Notes: generated by a model not told the origin, from the sequence alone. Positions 8,943-17,901 are shown, counted from the stretch's first letter. The stretch: DNA of 64,000 nt from NCEH01 sp043195125 (GCF_043195125.1 NZ_JBAFWR010000008.1), one strand, 5' to 3'. Program-made: numbers and translations.

Positions 8943-10563
8943 TCCCCTCCTCTCCGTGCAAGACCTGTCCGTCGCCTTCCGCCGGGTGGGCGGGGATTTT
9001 CTGGCGGTGAAGAACGTCTCGTTCGATGTCGCGCCGGGCGAGACGGTCGCGCTGGTCGGCGAGTCCGGCTCGGGCAAGTCCGTCACCGCGCTCTCGGTGC
9101 TCAAACTCCTGCCCTATCCGGCCGCGAGCCATCCCACCGGCAAGATCCTGTTCAAGGGCCGCGACCTGCTCACCTTGCCGGAGCGGGAGTTGCGCGGCGT
9201 GCGCGGCAATGACGTGACCATGGTGTTCCAGGAACCCATGAGTTCGCTCAACCCGCTGCATACCATCGCCCAGCAGATCGGCGAGATGCTCATCCTCCAT
9301 CGCGGCATGGGCGGCACGCAGGTGCGCGAACGCACGCTGGAATTGCTGCACGAGGTGGGCATTCCCGATCCCGAGCGGCGGCTGTCGGATTATCCCCACC
9401 AGCTCTCCGGCGGCCAGCGCCAGCGCGTCATGATCGCCATGGCGCTCGCCAACGAACCGGACCTCTTGATCGCCGATGAGCCCACCACCGCGCTGGACGT
9501 CACGGTCCAGGCGCAGATCCTCAAGCTGCTGAAGGATCTCCAGGCGCGCATGGGCATGGCGATGCTGTTCATCACCCACGACCTCGGCATCGTGCGCAAG
9601 ATCGCCGACCGGGTGTGCGTGATGAGCAAGGGCGAGATCGTCGAGCAGGGCGGGGCGGAGGAGACCTTCCTCCATCCCAAGCACCCCTACACCCAGGCGC
9701 TGCTGCATGCGGAGCCCAAGCCCGATCCCGCCCCCGCCGCGCCGGACGCGAAAGTGGTGGTCTCGGCGCAGGACCTGAAGGTGCATTTTCCCATCAAGCG
9801 CGGCATCCTTCGCCGCACCATCGGCTATGTGAAGGCGGTGGACGGGGTCACGCTCGACATCCACGAGGGCGAGACCCTGGGCGTGGTGGGCGAATCCGGC
9901 TCGGGCAAGACCACGCTCGGCCTCGCTCTGCTGCGCCTCATCTCGTCCAACGGCCCCATCGCCTTCCTCGGCAACCGCATCGACGGCCTGCGCTTCAAGC
10001 AATTGCGGCCCCTGCGGGCGGACATGCAGATCGTGTTCCAGGATCCCTACGGCGCGCTCTCCCCGCGCATGTCCATCGAGGACATCGTCGGCGAGGGCCT
10101 GCGCGTGCACCAGAAGGGGCTCGACGCCGACGCGCGCGAGCAGCGCGTGATCGCCGCGCTCGCCGACGTGGGCATCGACCCGGAAAGCCGGCACCTCTAT
10201 CCGCACGAATTTTCCGGCGGCCAGCGCCAGCGCATCTCAATCGCGCGGGCGATGGCACTCGAACCCTCGTTCGTGGTGCTGGACGAGCCCACCAGTGCGC
10301 TCGATATGCTGGTGCAGGCGCAGATCGTGGAATTGCTGCGCGCCCTGCAGCGGCGCCGGTCGCTCACTTATATGTTCATCTCCCACGACCTGCGGGTGGT
10401 GTCCGCGCTGGCGAGCCGCATCCTGGTGATGCGCAACGGCAAGATGGTGGAGGAAGGCCCGGCGCGAGAGGTATTCCAAAACCCGAAGGAAGCCTATACC
10501 AAGGCCCTGTTCGCCGCCGCCTTCAATCTGGAAACCGCCCAGCCGGGAGTGACCGCGCAATGA
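8932..10563 (+). CDS. yejF: Yej-type oligopeptide ABC transporter, fused double ATP-binding subunit
   Basis: A 543-residue protein with two complete ABC ATPase domains, as in E. coli YejF. Domain 1 has Walker A GESGSGKSVT and signature LSGGQRQR; domain 2 (from about residue 275) has Walker A GESGSGKTTLG and signature FSGGQRQR. Both carry Walker B with the catalytic Glu (ADEPTTALD, LDEPTSALD). GTG 8932 was chosen because AAGGAG lies at 8916-8921 with good spacing; the frame stays open upstream but those codons overlap the PIN gene and match nothing in this family. It energises the YejBE channel. Confidence 0.92.
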   Translation: MPTDPLLSVQDLSVAFRRVGGDFLAVKNVSFDVAPGETVALVGESGSGKSVTALSVLKLLPYPAASHPTGKILFKGRDLLTLPERELRGVRGNDVTMVFQEPMSSLNPLHTIAQQIGEMLILHRGMGGTQVRERTLELLHEVGIPDPERRLSDYPHQLSGGQRQRVMIAMALANEPDLLIADEPTTALDVTVQAQILKLLKDLQARMGMAMLFITHDLGIVRKIADRVCVMSKGEIVEQGGAEETFLHPKHPYTQALLHAEPKPDPAPAAPDAKVVVSAQDLKVHFPIKRGILRRTIGYVKAVDGVTLDIHEGETLGVVGESGSGKTTLGLALLRLISSNGPIAFLGNRIDGLRFKQLRPLRADMQIVFQDPYGALSPRMSIEDIVGEGLRVHQKGLDADAREQRVIAALADVGIDPESRHLYPHEFSGGQRQRISIARAMALEPSFVVLDEPTSALDMLVQAQIVELLRALQRRRSLTYMFISHDLRVVSALASRILVMRNGKMVEEGPAREVFQNPKEAYTKALFAAAFNLETAQPGVTAQ

Positions 10564-11219
10564 CCGAGCCGAGCAGGACCGCGCCCCCGCGCGCCCATGG
10601 CGATGCGGCCGCGCAGGCCGAGGTGTCCCCGCCCCATCTGCTGGGCAAGGGGTTTCGCGACTATCTGCGCTATGAGGTGAAGCTGCATCACGAGCCGGGC
10701 GGCGCGGCGGAGACGTCGCAACGCGATATCGTGGTCGGCGGACGGGTGGTCGGGGTGCTGTGCTTCGATCCGGCGCGCGACCGCGTGGTGCTGATCCACC
10801 AGTTTCGCCTCGCGGCCCATCTCGCCACCGGCCTCGGGCGGATGGTGGAGATCGTCGCCGGGCGGGTCGATCCCGGCGAGGCGCCGGCCGCCGCCGCCCA
10901 TCGCGAATGCCTGGAGGAGATCGGCGTCGCGCCGACGCGCCTGGAAGAGCTGTTCAAATTCATGCCGACGCCGGGCGTGACCGACGAAATCTGCACGCTC
11001 TACCTCGGCATCGTGGATTCCCACGCTTTGCCCGCCCGCGCGGGCCTCGCCCATGAGCACGAGGTCACGGCGCCCTTCACCTTGAGCCTGGATGATGCGC
11101 TCGGCATGCTCAGCCCCGGCTGCGTGATGAACGGCTATACCCGCATCGCGCTGCAATGGCTGGCGCTCAACCGCGCGCATCTGGCCGAGCTCGCGGCCAA
11201 GGCCCGGGCCGAAGCCTGA
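10560..11219 (+). CDS. Nudix hydrolase, probable ADP-sugar pyrophosphatase
   Basis: A 219-residue Nudix enzyme. A full Nudix box (G-x5-E-x7-RE-x-x-EE-x-G) reads GRVDPGEAPAAAAHRECLEE followed by IGV at about residues 101-123. The region after it (FKFMPTPGVTDEICTLYLG) resembles ADP-ribose/ADP-sugar pyrophosphatases (NudF group), which split nucleoside diphosphate sugars to AMP and sugar phosphate. ATG 10560 overlaps the yejF stop (ATGA), so it is co-transcribed with the peptide importer, though no functional link is obvious. The substrate is an inference. Confidence 0.85.
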   Translation: MTEPSRTAPPRAHGDAAAQAEVSPPHLLGKGFRDYLRYEVKLHHEPGGAAETSQRDIVVGGRVVGVLCFDPARDRVVLIHQFRLAAHLATGLGRMVEIVAGRVDPGEAPAAAAHRECLEEIGVAPTRLEELFKFMPTPGVTDEICTLYLGIVDSHALPARAGLAHEHEVTAPFTLSLDDALGMLSPGCVMNGYTRIALQWLALNRAHLAELAAKARAEA

Positions 11220-11245
11220 GCTTCGCCCCCAAGCTTCGCCCCCAA
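11220..11245. repeat. Tandem 13-bp direct repeat between convergent genes
   Basis: Two exact copies of GCTTCGCCCCCAA (11220-11232 and 11233-11245) sit immediately after the Nudix stop codon, between genes that converge. A small GC hairpin (CGGCGC/GCGCCG) follows at about 11261-11276. No U-tract is present, so I do not call a terminator. Confidence 0.7.
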
Positions 11246-11266
11246 GCCTCACCTCGTGCCGCGGCG

Positions 11267-12280
11267 CTAAGCGCCGAAGCCGAGTTTCGCGAGTTCGCGC
11301 TCCAGGGCGGCGCTCACCAGCACCCCCTCCTGCGCGGCATGGGCGCGGGCGGCGATGCGGCGCGAGCCGGGCAGGCGCGCGCCCTCCTGGCCCTCGATGG
11401 CTTCCACCAGCCGCGCCAGATGGTCGAGATAGCCAGGGCCGCCCAGCGCGCCGGGATTGATCGCCACCAGGGTCTGGCCGATGGCGGGCGGCGGGCCTTC
11501 GCCGTCGAAGAAGGACGGGGCATCGATGGCGAAAGTGGCCGCGTTCAGCGCGGCGGAGAGCACCTCCACCATGAAGGCGAGCGCCGTGCCCTTGGCCTCG
11601 CCCATGGGCACCATGGTGCCGGCCAGACCCGCCTTGGCGTCGGTGGTGGCGCGCCCCTCGGTATCCAGCGCCCAGCCCTCGGGGATCGGCTCGCCCTTCT
11701 GCGCGGCGGCGAGGATATAGCCGCGCGCGACCTTGGAGACGGACAGATCCACCACCGCCGGCGGCCGGTCCAGCAGCGGGGTCGCGAACGCGATGGGATT
11801 GGTGCCGAACACGGGGCGCCGTCCGCCCCAGGGCGCGATGGAGGCGGGCGCATTGGTGAAGGCGAGCGCGATCAGCCCCGCCTCCGCCATGCGCTCCACC
11901 GGATGGCCGGCGACGCCGAAATGACTGGAGCGGCGGATGCCGGCAATCGCGATGCCCATTTCCTTCGCCAGCGGCACGAGGTGCTGTTCCGCGAGCCGCA
12001 CGGCGGGATAGGCAAAGCCGTTGGCGGCATCGACGCCGACCACCGAAGGCGCGGCCTTGCGGTGCGTGGGCACGGCATGGCCGTCGATCTTGCCGGCGAG
12101 CGCCTGGAGGCCATAGCTCGGCAGCCGGGCGAGCCCGTGGCTGGGCAGGCCGTCGGCTTCCGCCGCCACCAGCGCCTCGGCGACCACGGCCGCGTTTTCC
12201 GCACTGGTGTTGAAATGCTGGAGCGCGGCGGCGGCATAGGCACGCGCGCCGTCCATATCGAGCCTGCGGCCCTCGGTCAT
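11267..12280 (-). CDS. Ldh-family (malate/L-lactate/sulfolactate type) NAD(P)-dependent dehydrogenase
   Basis: A 337-residue oxidoreductase of the Ldh_2 family, which oxidises 2-hydroxyacids such as malate, (R)-sulfolactate or ureidoglycolate with NAD(P), or reduces cyclic imines. The conserved catalytic-type SSHFG motif is visible (residues about 117-121), as are N-terminal DGLPSHGLARLPSY and the GTNPIAFATP segment that help define the family. Its start overlaps the end of the creatininase-family gene by 4 bases, so the two form one minus-strand operon. The exact substrate cannot be decided. Confidence 0.85.
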   Translation of the reverse strand: MTEGRRLDMDGARAYAAAALQHFNTSAENAAVVAEALVAAEADGLPSHGLARLPSYGLQALAGKIDGHAVPTHRKAAPSVVGVDAANGFAYPAVRLAEQHLVPLAKEMGIAIAGIRRSSHFGVAGHPVERMAEAGLIALAFTNAPASIAPWGGRRPVFGTNPIAFATPLLDRPPAVVDLSVSKVARGYILAAAQKGEPIPEGWALDTEGRATTDAKAGLAGTMVPMGEAKGTALAFMVEVLSAALNAATFAIDAPSFFDGEGPPPAIGQTLVAINPGALGGPGYLDHLARLVEAIEGQEGARLPGSRRIAARAHAAQEGVLVSAALERELAKLGFGA

Positions 12281-13092
12281 AACGGGTCTTCTCCTTCAGG
12301 CCGCGCATCGAACCGTGTGAGGTCGAAGGCGGCGACATCCTCAAGCAGGGCGACGAAGGCGCGGGCACCGAACTCCGCCGCCGCCGCGCCCTTTTCCGCG
12401 CTGGCCGGGCGGGCATCGCCCATGGCGCCGGCGGGGCTTAGATCCTCGCTCATCCAGCCGAAGCCGACGGGATGGTTGGCGCGCAGCTGGGTGAACTGGC
12501 GTTCCATGGCGATGCTCCAGGGCGCGAAGTCGCGCGCCTGCGCCATGTCCACCAGATCGGGGCGGAAGGCGAGCATCAGCGAGGTCTCGATATCCCCGCC
12601 ATGGATGCCGTGCGCCCGCTCCTGCGGCGCGAACAGCCCTTCCGGATAACCGAAACGGTGCATGGAGACGTTCACCGCCAGCATCTTGTGGCGCACCCGA
12701 AGCGTGCGCGACACGAGATCCATCACCGGCACGTTGCCGCCGTGGGTGTTGAGCAGCACCAGGCGGCGGATGCCGGCGCGGGCCACCGCATCGCCGATCT
12801 CTGTCCAGGCGCGCAGCGCGGTTTCCGGCGACAGGGTGAGCGTGCCGGTGAAGGAGAGGTGCTCGTCGGACTTGCCCACCGCCTGGATGGGCAGGAACAG
12901 GGCTGTTAAGTCCGGGCGCAGCAAGGGCAGGATGCGGTCGATATAGCCCTGGGAAATGAACGTGTCCGTGCCGAGCGGCAGATGGGGCCCATGCTGTTCC
13001 ACCGCCGCGACCGGGAGGATGGCGATCGCCGCCGCGCGGTCCAACGCCGCGAGCGCCGGCGACGACAGCGCGGCCCAGAATCGGTGTGTCAT
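12277..13092 (-). CDS. Creatininase-family amidohydrolase
   Basis: A 271-residue creatininase-family protein. The family's metal-binding block VEQHGPHLPLGTDT is near residues 31-44 (Glu, His and Asp ligands) and NTHGGN is near residues 114-119. Members hydrolyse small cyclic or acyclic amides (creatinine, formamides of pyrimidine intermediates). It is the first gene of the pair with the Ldh-family dehydrogenase and is transcribed away from the MarR-type regulator, which is a plausible controller. Hydrolysis of an amide followed by oxidation of a hydroxyacid is a possible two-step path; the compound is unknown. Confidence 0.82.
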   Translation of the reverse strand: MTHRFWAALSSPALAALDRAAAIAILPVAAVEQHGPHLPLGTDTFISQGYIDRILPLLRPDLTALFLPIQAVGKSDEHLSFTGTLTLSPETALRAWTEIGDAVARAGIRRLVLLNTHGGNVPVMDLVSRTLRVRHKMLAVNVSMHRFGYPEGLFAPQERAHGIHGGDIETSLMLAFRPDLVDMAQARDFAPWSIAMERQFTQLRANHPVGFGWMSEDLSPAGAMGDARPASAEKGAAAAEFGARAFVALLEDVAAFDLTRFDARPEGEDPL

Positions 13093-13340
13093 GGAAGAAC
13101 CCGTGGGGTCATGCCGGTGTCATCGTGGTCGCGGGGCGGGCGCCTGGGGCGGCGCGCCCGCGTTTTCGGCGCGGACATTAGGAGCGTGTCTGCTGCACCG
13201 CAAGCACGCCGGCGCGGCCCTTGTCTCCCAATCGGCACAAGACCTTCGCAAAATTGTAAGCCGGCGCGTGGATAAGGTAGGCTGCGCGCGGCAATCGACG
13301 GCCTGCGGACGATTGTGCTGGGGCGCGCCAGGGGGTTGGG

Positions 13341-13832
13341 ATGAAGGATCCGATCGCAAAGACCATCGGCTACCGGCTCACACATACGGCGCGGCTGCAA
13401 AAAGCCCTGTCCGCGCGGCTGCTGGCGGATCTCGGATTGTTTCCGGGGCAGGAATCGGTGCTGAAACTGCTGATCGACGAGGACGGCCGCACCATGGGCG
13501 ATCTCGCCACGGCCTTGCGTGTGCGCCCGCCCACGGCCTCCAAAACCATCGCCCGCCTCACGACGCAGGGCCTGGTGGAACGCCGCGCCACCGACGGCGA
13601 CGGGCGCCTGGTGCGCGTGTTCCTCACCGCTGCCGGCCGCGACAAGGGCAGCGCCATCGACCATGTCTGGGAAACCCTGGAAAACGAGATGGTCGCCGGC
13701 CTCGAAAGCAAGGAGCGCAAGCGCCTGCGCAAATTGCTGCGCAAGGTGGAAAAGAACCTCGCGCTGCGCCTCGGGGCCGATGGCGGCGCGGACGATGACG
13801 TCGAGCCGGCGGACGACGAAGACGACAATTGA
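13341..13832 (+). CDS. MarR-family transcriptional regulator
   Basis: A 163-residue winged-helix regulator. The helix-turn-helix is at about residues 53-75 (MGDLATALRVRPPTASKTIARL), followed by the wing with the typical DGDGRLVRVFLT sequence. The C-terminus is a low-complexity acidic tail rich in Asp (last 15 residues). Such proteins usually repress a divergent or adjacent gene and release on binding a small phenolic or lipophilic ligand. It is divergent from the creatininase/Ldh pair across 248 bases, which suggests that pair as a target. I found no clear palindrome in the gap. Confidence 0.87.
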   Translation: MKDPIAKTIGYRLTHTARLQKALSARLLADLGLFPGQESVLKLLIDEDGRTMGDLATALRVRPPTASKTIARLTTQGLVERRATDGDGRLVRVFLTAAGRDKGSAIDHVWETLENEMVAGLESKERKRLRKLLRKVEKNLALRLGADGGADDDVEPADDEDDN

Positions 13833-13927
13833 GCGCCGTCCCCGGCCGCGAGCTGAGCCCGGCGGTTGCTGGGCGGCTCTTGCCGGGGAGAGGTTGCAGA
13901 TCTGGTCTTGCAGGGCAGAGCTCACTG

Positions 13928-13955
13928 GGCAGATCTTGCAAGGCAGATCTTGCAG
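13928..13955. repeat. Tandem 14-bp repeat
   Basis: GGCAGATCTTGCAA (13928-13941) is followed directly by GGCAGATCTTGCAG (13942-13955). Two looser copies precede it (TTGCAGATCTGGTCTTGCAG and GGCAGAGCTCACT, about 13894-13927). Each unit contains the palindrome AGATCT. Function unknown. Confidence 0.7.
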
Positions 13956-14132
13956 GACCGAAAGCATCGCGCGCACGCTCCGGCCAAGGCCCGCGAGCGC
14001 CGCGCCGGCGCCGAAACCGGGGCCGGCGATTTGCCGATCGCGCGGCCCCGCTCCGCGCGCATGGGCCCTTTCCCGATCCATGCAAGATTAGAGCTTTGCC
14101 CATCCCGCGCGCACGCGGTATTGCTGGAAATC

Positions 14133-14142
14133 TAATCGATTA
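14133..14142. promoter_or_regulatory. Palindrome upstream of the SDR gene, possible operator
   Basis: TAATCGATTA is a perfect 10-bp palindrome, extended imperfectly to CTAATCGATTAAG, 36 bases before the SDR start. A central CG inside an AT-rich palindrome is the usual form of LacI/GalR-family operators. No LacI-type gene is in the window, so the assignment is a guess. Confidence 0.35.
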
Positions 14143-14178
14143 AGAGCCGAATCTTCACTTCGGTCGGAAAGGGGAGTC

Positions 14179-14931
14179 ATGTCCAACGCCATCGATCTCA
14201 ATGGACGCTGCGCTGTCGTCACCGGAGGGGCCCAGGGCATCGGCCGCGCCGTGGTGGAGCGCTTCCTCGCCTCCGGCGCCAAGGTCGCCATCTGGGACCG
14301 CGACGCCGGCCTGGCGCAGAGCGTCGCGGACACGCTCGGCCGCGACAAGGTGGTGCCCGTGGCGGTGGACGTGACCAGCCTCGCCGAGGTGGAGCGCGCC
14401 CGCGATGAAACCCTCGCCGCGCTCGGGGCGATCCATATCCTCGTCAACAATGCCGGCATCGCCGGACCCAATCATAAGACGTGGGACTATCCCGCCGACG
14501 CCTGGGCGCAGGTGATGGCGATCAATCTCAACGGCCCGTTCAATTGCTGCCGCGCCGTGGTGCCGGGCATGATCGCCCAGAATTACGGGCGCATCGTCAA
14601 TGTCGCGTCCATCGCGGGCAAGGAAGGCAATCCCAACGCCTCGGCCTATTCGGCCTCCAAGGCCGGCGTGATCGCGCTGACGAAATCGCTGGGCAAGGAA
14701 CTGGCGGATTATGATATCGCGGTGAATTGCGTCACCCCCGCCGCAGCCAAGACCGCCATCTTCGACCAGATCAGCGAACAGCACATCGCCTACATGCTCT
14801 CGAAGATTCCCCGCAACCGCTTCCTCAAGGTCGACGAAGCCGCCGCCACCATCGCATTCGCCGCCTCGGCGGACTGCTCTTTCACCACCGGCGCGGTGTT
14901 CGACCTGTCGGGGGGACGCGCCACCTATTGA
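14179..14931 (+). CDS. SDR-family NAD(P)-dependent oxidoreductase
   Basis: A 250-residue classical short-chain dehydrogenase. The cofactor motif TGGAQGIG is at residues 14-21, NNAG at about 94-97, the catalytic Ser is in VASIAG and Tyr-x-x-x-Lys reads YSASK (about residues 155-159). The family reduces or oxidises a wide set of alcohols and sugars; FabG-like naming would be over-precise because no fatty-acid genes are nearby. ATG 14179 has GGGGAG 7 bases upstream. It is followed 40 bases later by a DMT transporter, which may import or export its substrate. Confidence 0.88.
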   Translation: MSNAIDLNGRCAVVTGGAQGIGRAVVERFLASGAKVAIWDRDAGLAQSVADTLGRDKVVPVAVDVTSLAEVERARDETLAALGAIHILVNNAGIAGPNHKTWDYPADAWAQVMAINLNGPFNCCRAVVPGMIAQNYGRIVNVASIAGKEGNPNASAYSASKAGVIALTKSLGKELADYDIAVNCVTPAAAKTAIFDQISEQHIAYMLSKIPRNRFLKVDEAAATIAFAASADCSFTTGAVFDLSGGRATY

Positions 14932-14971
14932 CCAGCAGCGCCGCGCGGGCCGCGGCGCCGGGAAGCCTTCC

Positions 14972-15901
14972 ATGAACATCGCCGGACACAAGGTGCAGGT
15001 CTCGGGGCGGCGCGATTCGACGCTCGTCGGCATCGGCCTCATGTGCCTGGCGGTGATCTGCTTCGCGCTCAGCGACGCGACGGCCAAATGGCTCAGCGGG
15101 CACGTGAACGTGTTCGTCGTGGTGTGGGCGCGCTATGTGGTGCAGTTCGTACTGGCGCTTCTGGTGTTCAATCCCTGGACCGTGCCGGGGCTGATGCGCA
15201 CGCGCCGGCCGGGGCTGCAATTGTTCCGCTCCGCCTTGCTGTTCGCCTGCACCGCACTCAACTTCTACGCCCTGCAATATCTGCAGCTCGACCAGACCGT
15301 CTCCATCATGTTCTCGACCCCCTTCTTCGTCGCTTTGTTCGCCGGGCCGATGCTGGGCGAATGGATCGGGGTGCGGCGGTGGGCGGCGATCCTGGTGGGC
15401 TTTGCCGGCATCGTGCTGGTGGCGCGGCCGGGCGTGGGCGGCATCCATCCCGCCGCCCTGCTCTCGCTGGCGGCGGCGGTCTGCTATTCGCTCTACGGCA
15501 TCACCACGCGCATGCTGGCGGCGACCGACGCCTCCCAGACCACCTTGTTCTATTCCTCCCTGGTGGGCGCGGTGGTGGCCTCGGTGCCGCTATTCTGGGT
15601 GTGGGAAACGCCGCACGAGCCGATGGTGTTCGGCGCCATGCTGGAATTGGGCGTGGTGGTGGGCGCGGGGCATTTCCTGCTCATCCTCGCCCACGCCCGC
15701 GCACCGGCGGCGACGCTCTCGCCCTTCATCTACACCCAGATCATTTCCATGATCGTGCTCGGCTGGCTGATGTTCGGCAACCTGCCGAGCGGATGGACGC
15801 TGGCGGGCGCGGCGGTGGTGGTGAGTTCGGGAATCTATCTTCTCTTGCAGGAGCGAAAAGACCGGGCGCGCAAGACCCTCTATGCGACGACGCCCGAGTG
15901 A
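14972..15901 (+). CDS. DMT-superfamily (EamA) transporter
   Basis: A 309-residue membrane protein with two EamA repeats and about ten predicted helices, the first at residues 17-35 and the last at 280-295. EamA proteins move small metabolites, often amino acids or amines, across the inner membrane. The gene follows the SDR gene closely on the same strand, so they probably share a transcript. The start ATG 14972 follows GGAAG. Direction of transport and substrate are unknown. Confidence 0.85.
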   Translation: MNIAGHKVQVSGRRDSTLVGIGLMCLAVICFALSDATAKWLSGHVNVFVVVWARYVVQFVLALLVFNPWTVPGLMRTRRPGLQLFRSALLFACTALNFYALQYLQLDQTVSIMFSTPFFVALFAGPMLGEWIGVRRWAAILVGFAGIVLVARPGVGGIHPAALLSLAAAVCYSLYGITTRMLAATDASQTTLFYSSLVGAVVASVPLFWVWETPHEPMVFGAMLELGVVVGAGHFLLILAHARAPAATLSPFIYTQIISMIVLGWLMFGNLPSGWTLAGAAVVVSSGIYLLLQERKDRARKTLYATTPE

Positions 15902-15985
15902 GGAAACAGGGAAAAGTCCCGCCGCTTCCTCGCTTTCGTCAAAATAGGCCTTATGCTGCAAGGCACAGAGTTCGGATCGTCATCC

Positions 15986-16852
15986 ATGCCCGCCCCCCAT
16001 TTGCTCGTCGTTGAAGGAAATACCGCAGACGCCCGCGCCCGCCAGGTGAAGTTCGGCGGCGAGGCGGCGAGCGAAGGGTATGCCCGCCTGCTGCGCGACC
16101 TTTGCCCCGGTGCCGTGGTCGATATCTGCTATCCGGCGGACCCCGGTGCCAATCTGCCCGACGCGGGCGGGCTCGAGGGCTATGACGGCATCGCCATCAC
16201 CGGCTCCTCGCTCAACATCTACAATGGCGGCCTGCCCATCGAGCAGCAGATCGAACTGCTGCGCACCGCCTTCACCACCGGCACGCCGGTGTTCGGCAGT
16301 TGCTGGGGCCTGCAGCTCATCACGGTTTCGGCCGGCGGCGTGGTGCGGCGCAATCCGCGCGGGCGGGAGGTCGGCTTCGGCCGCCGCATCCGCATGACCG
16401 AGCATGGCGCGCAGCATCCCATCTTCATCGGCAAGCCGCGCGTGTTCGAGGCCATGACCGTGCATCTGGACGAGGTGGAAACCTTGCCGGAGGGCGCGCG
16501 CCTGCTGGCCACCAACGATCATTCCCAGGTTCAGGCCGCCGAAATTCCGGCCGGCGCCAGCACCGCCTGGGCGGTGCAATACCATCCCGAATATCCGTTC
16601 CGGGAAATGGCCGCCATCTTCCGTCGGCTGAGCCCCTCCCTGGTGGCGGAGGGCTTCTTCCAGGACGAGGAGGCCCAGGAGAGCTTCATCGGCGATCTGG
16701 AAACCCTGGAGCGCGAGCCCGGCAACCAGCCCCTGGTCTGGCGCCACGGGGTGGACGGGGCCGTGATCTCCAAGGATCTGCGCACGGTGGAGATCCGCAA
16801 TTGGATCGAACAGCTCGTGCTTCCCACCCGCGCGGCGCGCGGGCGGGGCTGA
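15986..16852 (+). CDS. Class I glutamine amidotransferase domain protein
   Basis: A 288-residue GATase class I protein. The nucleophile elbow GSCWGLQ is near residue 108 and the catalytic His sits in QYHPEYPF near residue 198, so the glutaminase triad is intact. It resembles GMP-synthase-like amidotransferases that stand alone and hydrolyse glutamine or gamma-glutamyl compounds. The C-terminal 80 residues extend beyond the GATase core and contain an acidic stretch (EDEEAQESF-like). An in-frame ATG at 15953 exists but ATG 15986 begins the beta strand of the fold. It stands alone, so the role is unclear. Confidence 0.8.
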   Translation: MPAPHLLVVEGNTADARARQVKFGGEAASEGYARLLRDLCPGAVVDICYPADPGANLPDAGGLEGYDGIAITGSSLNIYNGGLPIEQQIELLRTAFTTGTPVFGSCWGLQLITVSAGGVVRRNPRGREVGFGRRIRMTEHGAQHPIFIGKPRVFEAMTVHLDEVETLPEGARLLATNDHSQVQAAEIPAGASTAWAVQYHPEYPFREMAAIFRRLSPSLVAEGFFQDEEAQESFIGDLETLEREPGNQPLVWRHGVDGAVISKDLRTVEIRNWIEQLVLPTRAARGRG

Positions 16853-16872
16853 CGGCGCCGGCGATACCCCAA

Positions 16873-16896
16873 CCCTCCCCTGCAAGCGGGAGAGGG
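16873..16896. repeat. Copy of the intergenic CCCTCTCCC-type palindromic repeat
   Basis: CCCTCCCC, a 10-base centre containing GCAAGC, then GGGAGAGGG: the same short palindrome that recurs five or more times between 31.4 and 34.1 kb. It lies in the convergent gap between the amidotransferase and HMG-CoA lyase genes. Confidence 0.65.
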
Positions 16897-16998
16897 AATT
16901 GACGCACGCTCGGAAAGGTATTGCCAGTTTTCTGACGGGGAATTGGTCCGGATCGACCAGATCAGCGGCTGGGCCAGATCCACCGACCTCGGCGCACG

Positions 16999-17901
16999 CT
17001 AGAGCTTCGCCGCCAGCGCCTGCGCCACCTTGGAGGCCGGCACGCGCCCAAGCGCGGCTGTGATGTCCCGCCCGGCTGCGGAGAGCTTGTCCAGATCCAC
17101 GCCGGTCTCGATACCCAGGCCGTCCAGCATATAGACCAGATCCTCGGTGGCGAGATTGCCGGAGGCGCCCTTGGCATAGGGGCAGCCGCCGAGCCCCGCC
17201 ACCGCGCTGTCCACCACGGCGATGCCGAGATCGAGGCACGCCAACACATTGGCGAGCGCCTGTCCGTAAGTGTCGTGGAAATGCACCGCCGTGCGCTCCA
17301 CCCCGATGGCCTCGGCCACCGCGCCCGCCATGGCCTTCGCCTTGTCCGGCGTGCCGACGCCGATGGTGTCGCCGAGCGAGATTTCGTAGCAGCCCATCTC
17401 CACCAGCGCGCGCGAGACCTCCACCACTTTCTCCACCGGCACCGCGCCTTGATAGGGGCAGCCGAGCACGCAGCTCACATAGCCGCGCACCGCGATGCCG
17501 GCGACGCTCGCCGCCGTGAGGACCGGCACGAAGCGCTCCAGGCTCTCGGCGATGGAGCAATTGATGTTGCGCTGGCTGAACGCTTCCGAGGCGGCGGCGA
17601 ACACCGCGATTTCGGAGACGCCGCTCTCCAGCGCCCCCTCGAGCCCCTTCATATTGGGCACCAGCGCCGGATAGCGCACGGTTTCGCGCGGCCGGATGGC
17701 CGCCAGCACCTGCGCCGTATCCGCCATCTGCGGCACCCATTTGGGGGAAACGAAGCTGCCCGCCTCGATGGTGGTGAGGCCGGCATCGGCTAGCGCCTCG
17801 ATAAGCGCCACCTTGGCGGCGAGCGGAACGGTGCCCGGCTCGTTCTGCAGGCCGTCGCGCGGCCCCACCTCGACGATGCGCACCCGCGCCGGCCGCCTCA
17901 C
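16999..17901 (-). CDS. mvaB: Hydroxymethylglutaryl-CoA lyase
   Basis: A 300-residue TIM-barrel lyase that splits 3-hydroxy-3-methylglutaryl-CoA to acetyl-CoA and acetoacetate, the last step of leucine breakdown. The N-terminus reads VEVGPRDGLQNE and the active-site cysteine signature AVAGLGGCPYAKGASGN is near residues 220-236. It is the last gene of the minus-strand operon mccB-ech-mccA-mvaB; its start overlaps the mccA stop by 4 bases. Confidence 0.93.
   Translation of the reverse strand: MRRPARVRIVEVGPRDGLQNEPGTVPLAAKVALIEALADAGLTTIEAGSFVSPKWVPQMADTAQVLAAIRPRETVRYPALVPNMKGLEGALESGVSEIAVFAAASEAFSQRNINCSIAESLERFVPVLTAASVAGIAVRGYVSCVLGCPYQGAVPVEKVVEVSRALVEMGCYEISLGDTIGVGTPDKAKAMAGAVAEAIGVERTAVHFHDTYGQALANVLACLDLGIAVVDSAVAGLGGCPYAKGASGNLATEDLVYMLDGLGIETGVDLDKLSAAGRDITAALGRVPASKVAQALAAKL

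Larger units (their letters stand above)
13833..14178. other. Intergenic region with a decayed tandem repeat and a small palindrome
   Basis: No gene is supported in these 346 bases; overlapping frames here have no ribosome binding site. The segment 13890-13960 carries related copies of a CAGATCTTGCAGG-like sequence (listed separately). The last 50 bases hold a perfect 10-bp palindrome (14133-14142) and GGGAG ahead of the next gene. Confidence 0.5.

Noticed and set aside
9615..10559. Longer reading of the Nudix protein starting inside the yejF gene
   Set aside because: The extra 315 residues are an out-of-frame reading of the ABC ATPase; ATG 10560 overlaps the yejF stop and starts the Nudix protein.
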